Source: an uncultured Flavobacteriaceae bacterium
GTDB lineage: Bacteria; Bacteroidota; Bacteroidia; Flavobacteriales; Flavobacteriaceae
DNA: 64,000 bases
Assembly (NCBI GenBank): GCA_947500435.1
Contig: CANMRV010000001.1
Coordinates: 620,001-684,000, forward strand
Reading direction: 5' to 3'
The notes under the pieces are model-generated. The model had not been told where the DNA came from. It saw nothing but the letters and a program-made list of their open reading frames with translations, and did not search any database. The translations under genes and the position numbers were made by a program. This document shows, in pieces, positions 62,950-64,000 of this stretch (the first letter of the stretch is position 1; each line of letters starts with the position of its first letter).

Positions 62950-64000
62950 TTACTCTCTTTCGGCCAACTGGTCTTTCCCAGCTACCAATTTCGATTTATG
63001 GGCAAGCACCAATTCTTGAATCTGTTTTAGAATTTCGGGATGTTCTTGAGCAATATTAAATTTTTCAGCAGTGTCATGACTTAGATTGTAAAGAACAGGG
63101 GTTTTATGTTCTTGACGCTCTCCCAATTCACCATAAGCACCTTGTGTGATAAAATGAGCTTTGAAATCACCCAATCTAGCTGCGTAAATTTCTGTGCCTC
63201 TATAATAGAGAACATTCTTTCTTTTACCTGGTTTTCGATTCAGCAAAGTTTCACTCAAATCGACACCGTCAGTAATTCGGTCATCTGGTACTCTTGCTCC
63301 TGCCATACTACTAAAAGTGGTGAATAAATCCATTGTGGAGCCAAGGTCTGTAACCAGTCCTGGTACGATGTTTCCTGGTCCCCAAAAGATGCCGGGTTCT
63401 CGCATGCCACCTTCCCAAGTTGTTCCTTTTCCGGCTCTTAACAATCCGGCGCTTCCACCATTATTTTTAAAAGGTAACCAGGGGCCGTTGTCAGAAGTGA
63501 AAACAACAATGGTATTCCCTGCTAAACCTTCTTCCTCAAGGGCAGACAATATTTTGCCAACCCCATCATCAATTTCCTCAACTACGTCACCATACAATCC
63601 GCGTTCACTCTTACCAGCAGCCTCTTCAGAAACGAAAAGTGGAATATGGGGCAGGTTATGTGCTAAATACACAAAGAAAGGTTGGCCTTTGTTCTTTTTA
63701 ATGAAGGAAACTGTTTCTTCTGAATAACGTTTGGTAATAGAATGTTGATTTGCAGGCCGTTCAATAATCTCAGTATTTCGAAACAGCGGCACGTTAAAAT
63801 GCTCTGTTTTTATGGAGTCATTAGGTTGTTGCCAATATTCCCAATAGGGTAACAATCCTCTAATCATGTCCATATCGTTGGAATAGGGAATGCCAAAATA
63901 ATAATCAAATCCATGATTTGTGGGAAGGTATTCTTCTTTATGGCCTAAATGCCATTTTCCAATAGCGGCAGTTTGGTAACCAACTGTTTTCAATTGCTCG
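62950..64000 (-). CDS. Sulfatase (N-terminal part cut by window edge)
   Basis: Visible are 350 codons of the C-terminal part; the frame continues through the last base, so the catalytic Cys motif and signal lie outside. Present motifs are AIGKWHLGHKEEYLPTNHGF, FGIPYSNDMD, the metal-ligand VFTSDNGPWLPF and GTTWEGGMREPG. The layout parallels the 58850-60319 sulfatase (the segment AxGKWHLGH, FGIPYSNDM, SERGLYGDV, GKGTxWEGG), so the two are paralogues. It is likely a type I polysaccharide sulfatase. Nothing can be said about its start. Confidence 0.92.
   Translation of the reverse strand, partial: EQLKTVGYQTAAIGKWHLGHKEEYLPTNHGFDYYFGIPYSNDMDMIRGLLPYWEYWQQPNDSIKTEHFNVPLFRNTEIIERPANQHSITKRYSEETVSFIKKNKGQPFFVYLAHNLPHIPLFVSEEAAGKSERGLYGDVVEEIDDGVGKILSALEEEGLAGNTIVVFTSDNGPWLPFKNNGGSAGLLRAGKGTTWEGGMREPGIFWGPGNIVPGLVTDLGSTMDLFTTFSSMAGARVPDDRITDGVDLSETLLNRKPGKRKNVLYYRGTEIYAARLGDFKAHFITQGAYGELGERQEHKTPVLYNLSHDTAEKFNIAQEHPEILKQIQELVLAHKSKLVAGKDQLAERE

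Noticed and set aside
1..64000. Genomic island, prophage or insertion sequence
   Set aside because: No integrase, transposase, phage structural gene, terminal inverted repeats or flanking tRNA was found, and composition looks even by eye.

Overview
The window is a chromosomal segment of a bacterium in phylum Bacteroidota, most probably a marine member of Flavobacteriaceae. The evidence is a SusC/SusD pair, a type IX secretion C-terminal sorting domain on a secreted M4 protease, many Bacteroidota-type lipoproteins, split methylmalonyl-CoA mutase genes, a TAnnTTTG promoter in front of rpsP, and AT-rich, fairly uniform base composition. I see no tRNA, rRNA, CRISPR array, integrase, transposase or phage gene.

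Layout. 1-9627 (+): sugar-acid catabolism (SDR cut by the window edge, aldehyde dehydrogenase, enolase-superfamily dehydratase, RhaT-like transporter), then a DUF5060 secreted protein, a Crp-like regulator, a GlcG/HbpS protein, a beta-propeller/Dabb fusion and a second SDR. 9696-16340 (-): a CBM9-like protein, a DUF5107-TPR protein, an SDR lacking the usual catalytic Tyr, and an amidohydrolase lipoprotein. 16516-23643 (+): biotin carrier, biotin carboxylase, carboxyltransferase and both methylmalonyl-CoA mutase subunits, a propionyl-CoA to succinyl-CoA block. 23660-35684: a glycan locus with uronate isomerase, two DUF1080 proteins, a Tat-exported Gfo/Idh/MocA oxidoreductase, a DUF6807 lipoprotein, a LacI-type regulator and SusD/SusC. 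A 21-bp sequence containing a GTTAACGTTAAC palindrome occurs both in the uxaC/DUF1080 intergenic region and upstream of susC.

36159-44905: a NarL-type two-component system next to a small lipoprotein, a 1317-aa M4 protease and an Fn3-like lipoprotein, then an outer-membrane barrel. The lipoprotein/protease operon and the barrel gene share the same promoter-region arrangement. 45096-49825: a 56-aa membrane protein, then a mutagenesis cassette (Y-family polymerase and a DnaE2-like polymerase) with twin palindromes upstream and a heptamer repeat between the two genes. 50014-54299: a PSCyt1/DUF1549/DUF1553 membrane cytochrome with a Tat-exported DUF1501 partner. 54604-64000: a YdeP-like molybdopterin oxidoreductase, glutaryl-CoA dehydrogenase-like enzyme, TrmN6-like methyltransferase, two sulfatases (one cut by the window edge), a Tat-exported sugar isomerase-like protein, and rpsP-rimM.

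Functionally, the segment combines breakdown of glycans rich in uronic acids, deoxysugars and sulfate with the central pathway for C3 products. The most novel candidate is the 23.6-35.7 kb locus. I interpret it as a regulated periplasmic route in which glycosides are oxidised (Gfo/Idh) and cleaved through keto intermediates (DUF1080), with SusCD for uptake and UxaC for the released uronate. The second is the duplicated promoter arrangement at 38.9 and 44.2 kb. All functional assignments come from reading motifs and overall resemblance; no database search was run.
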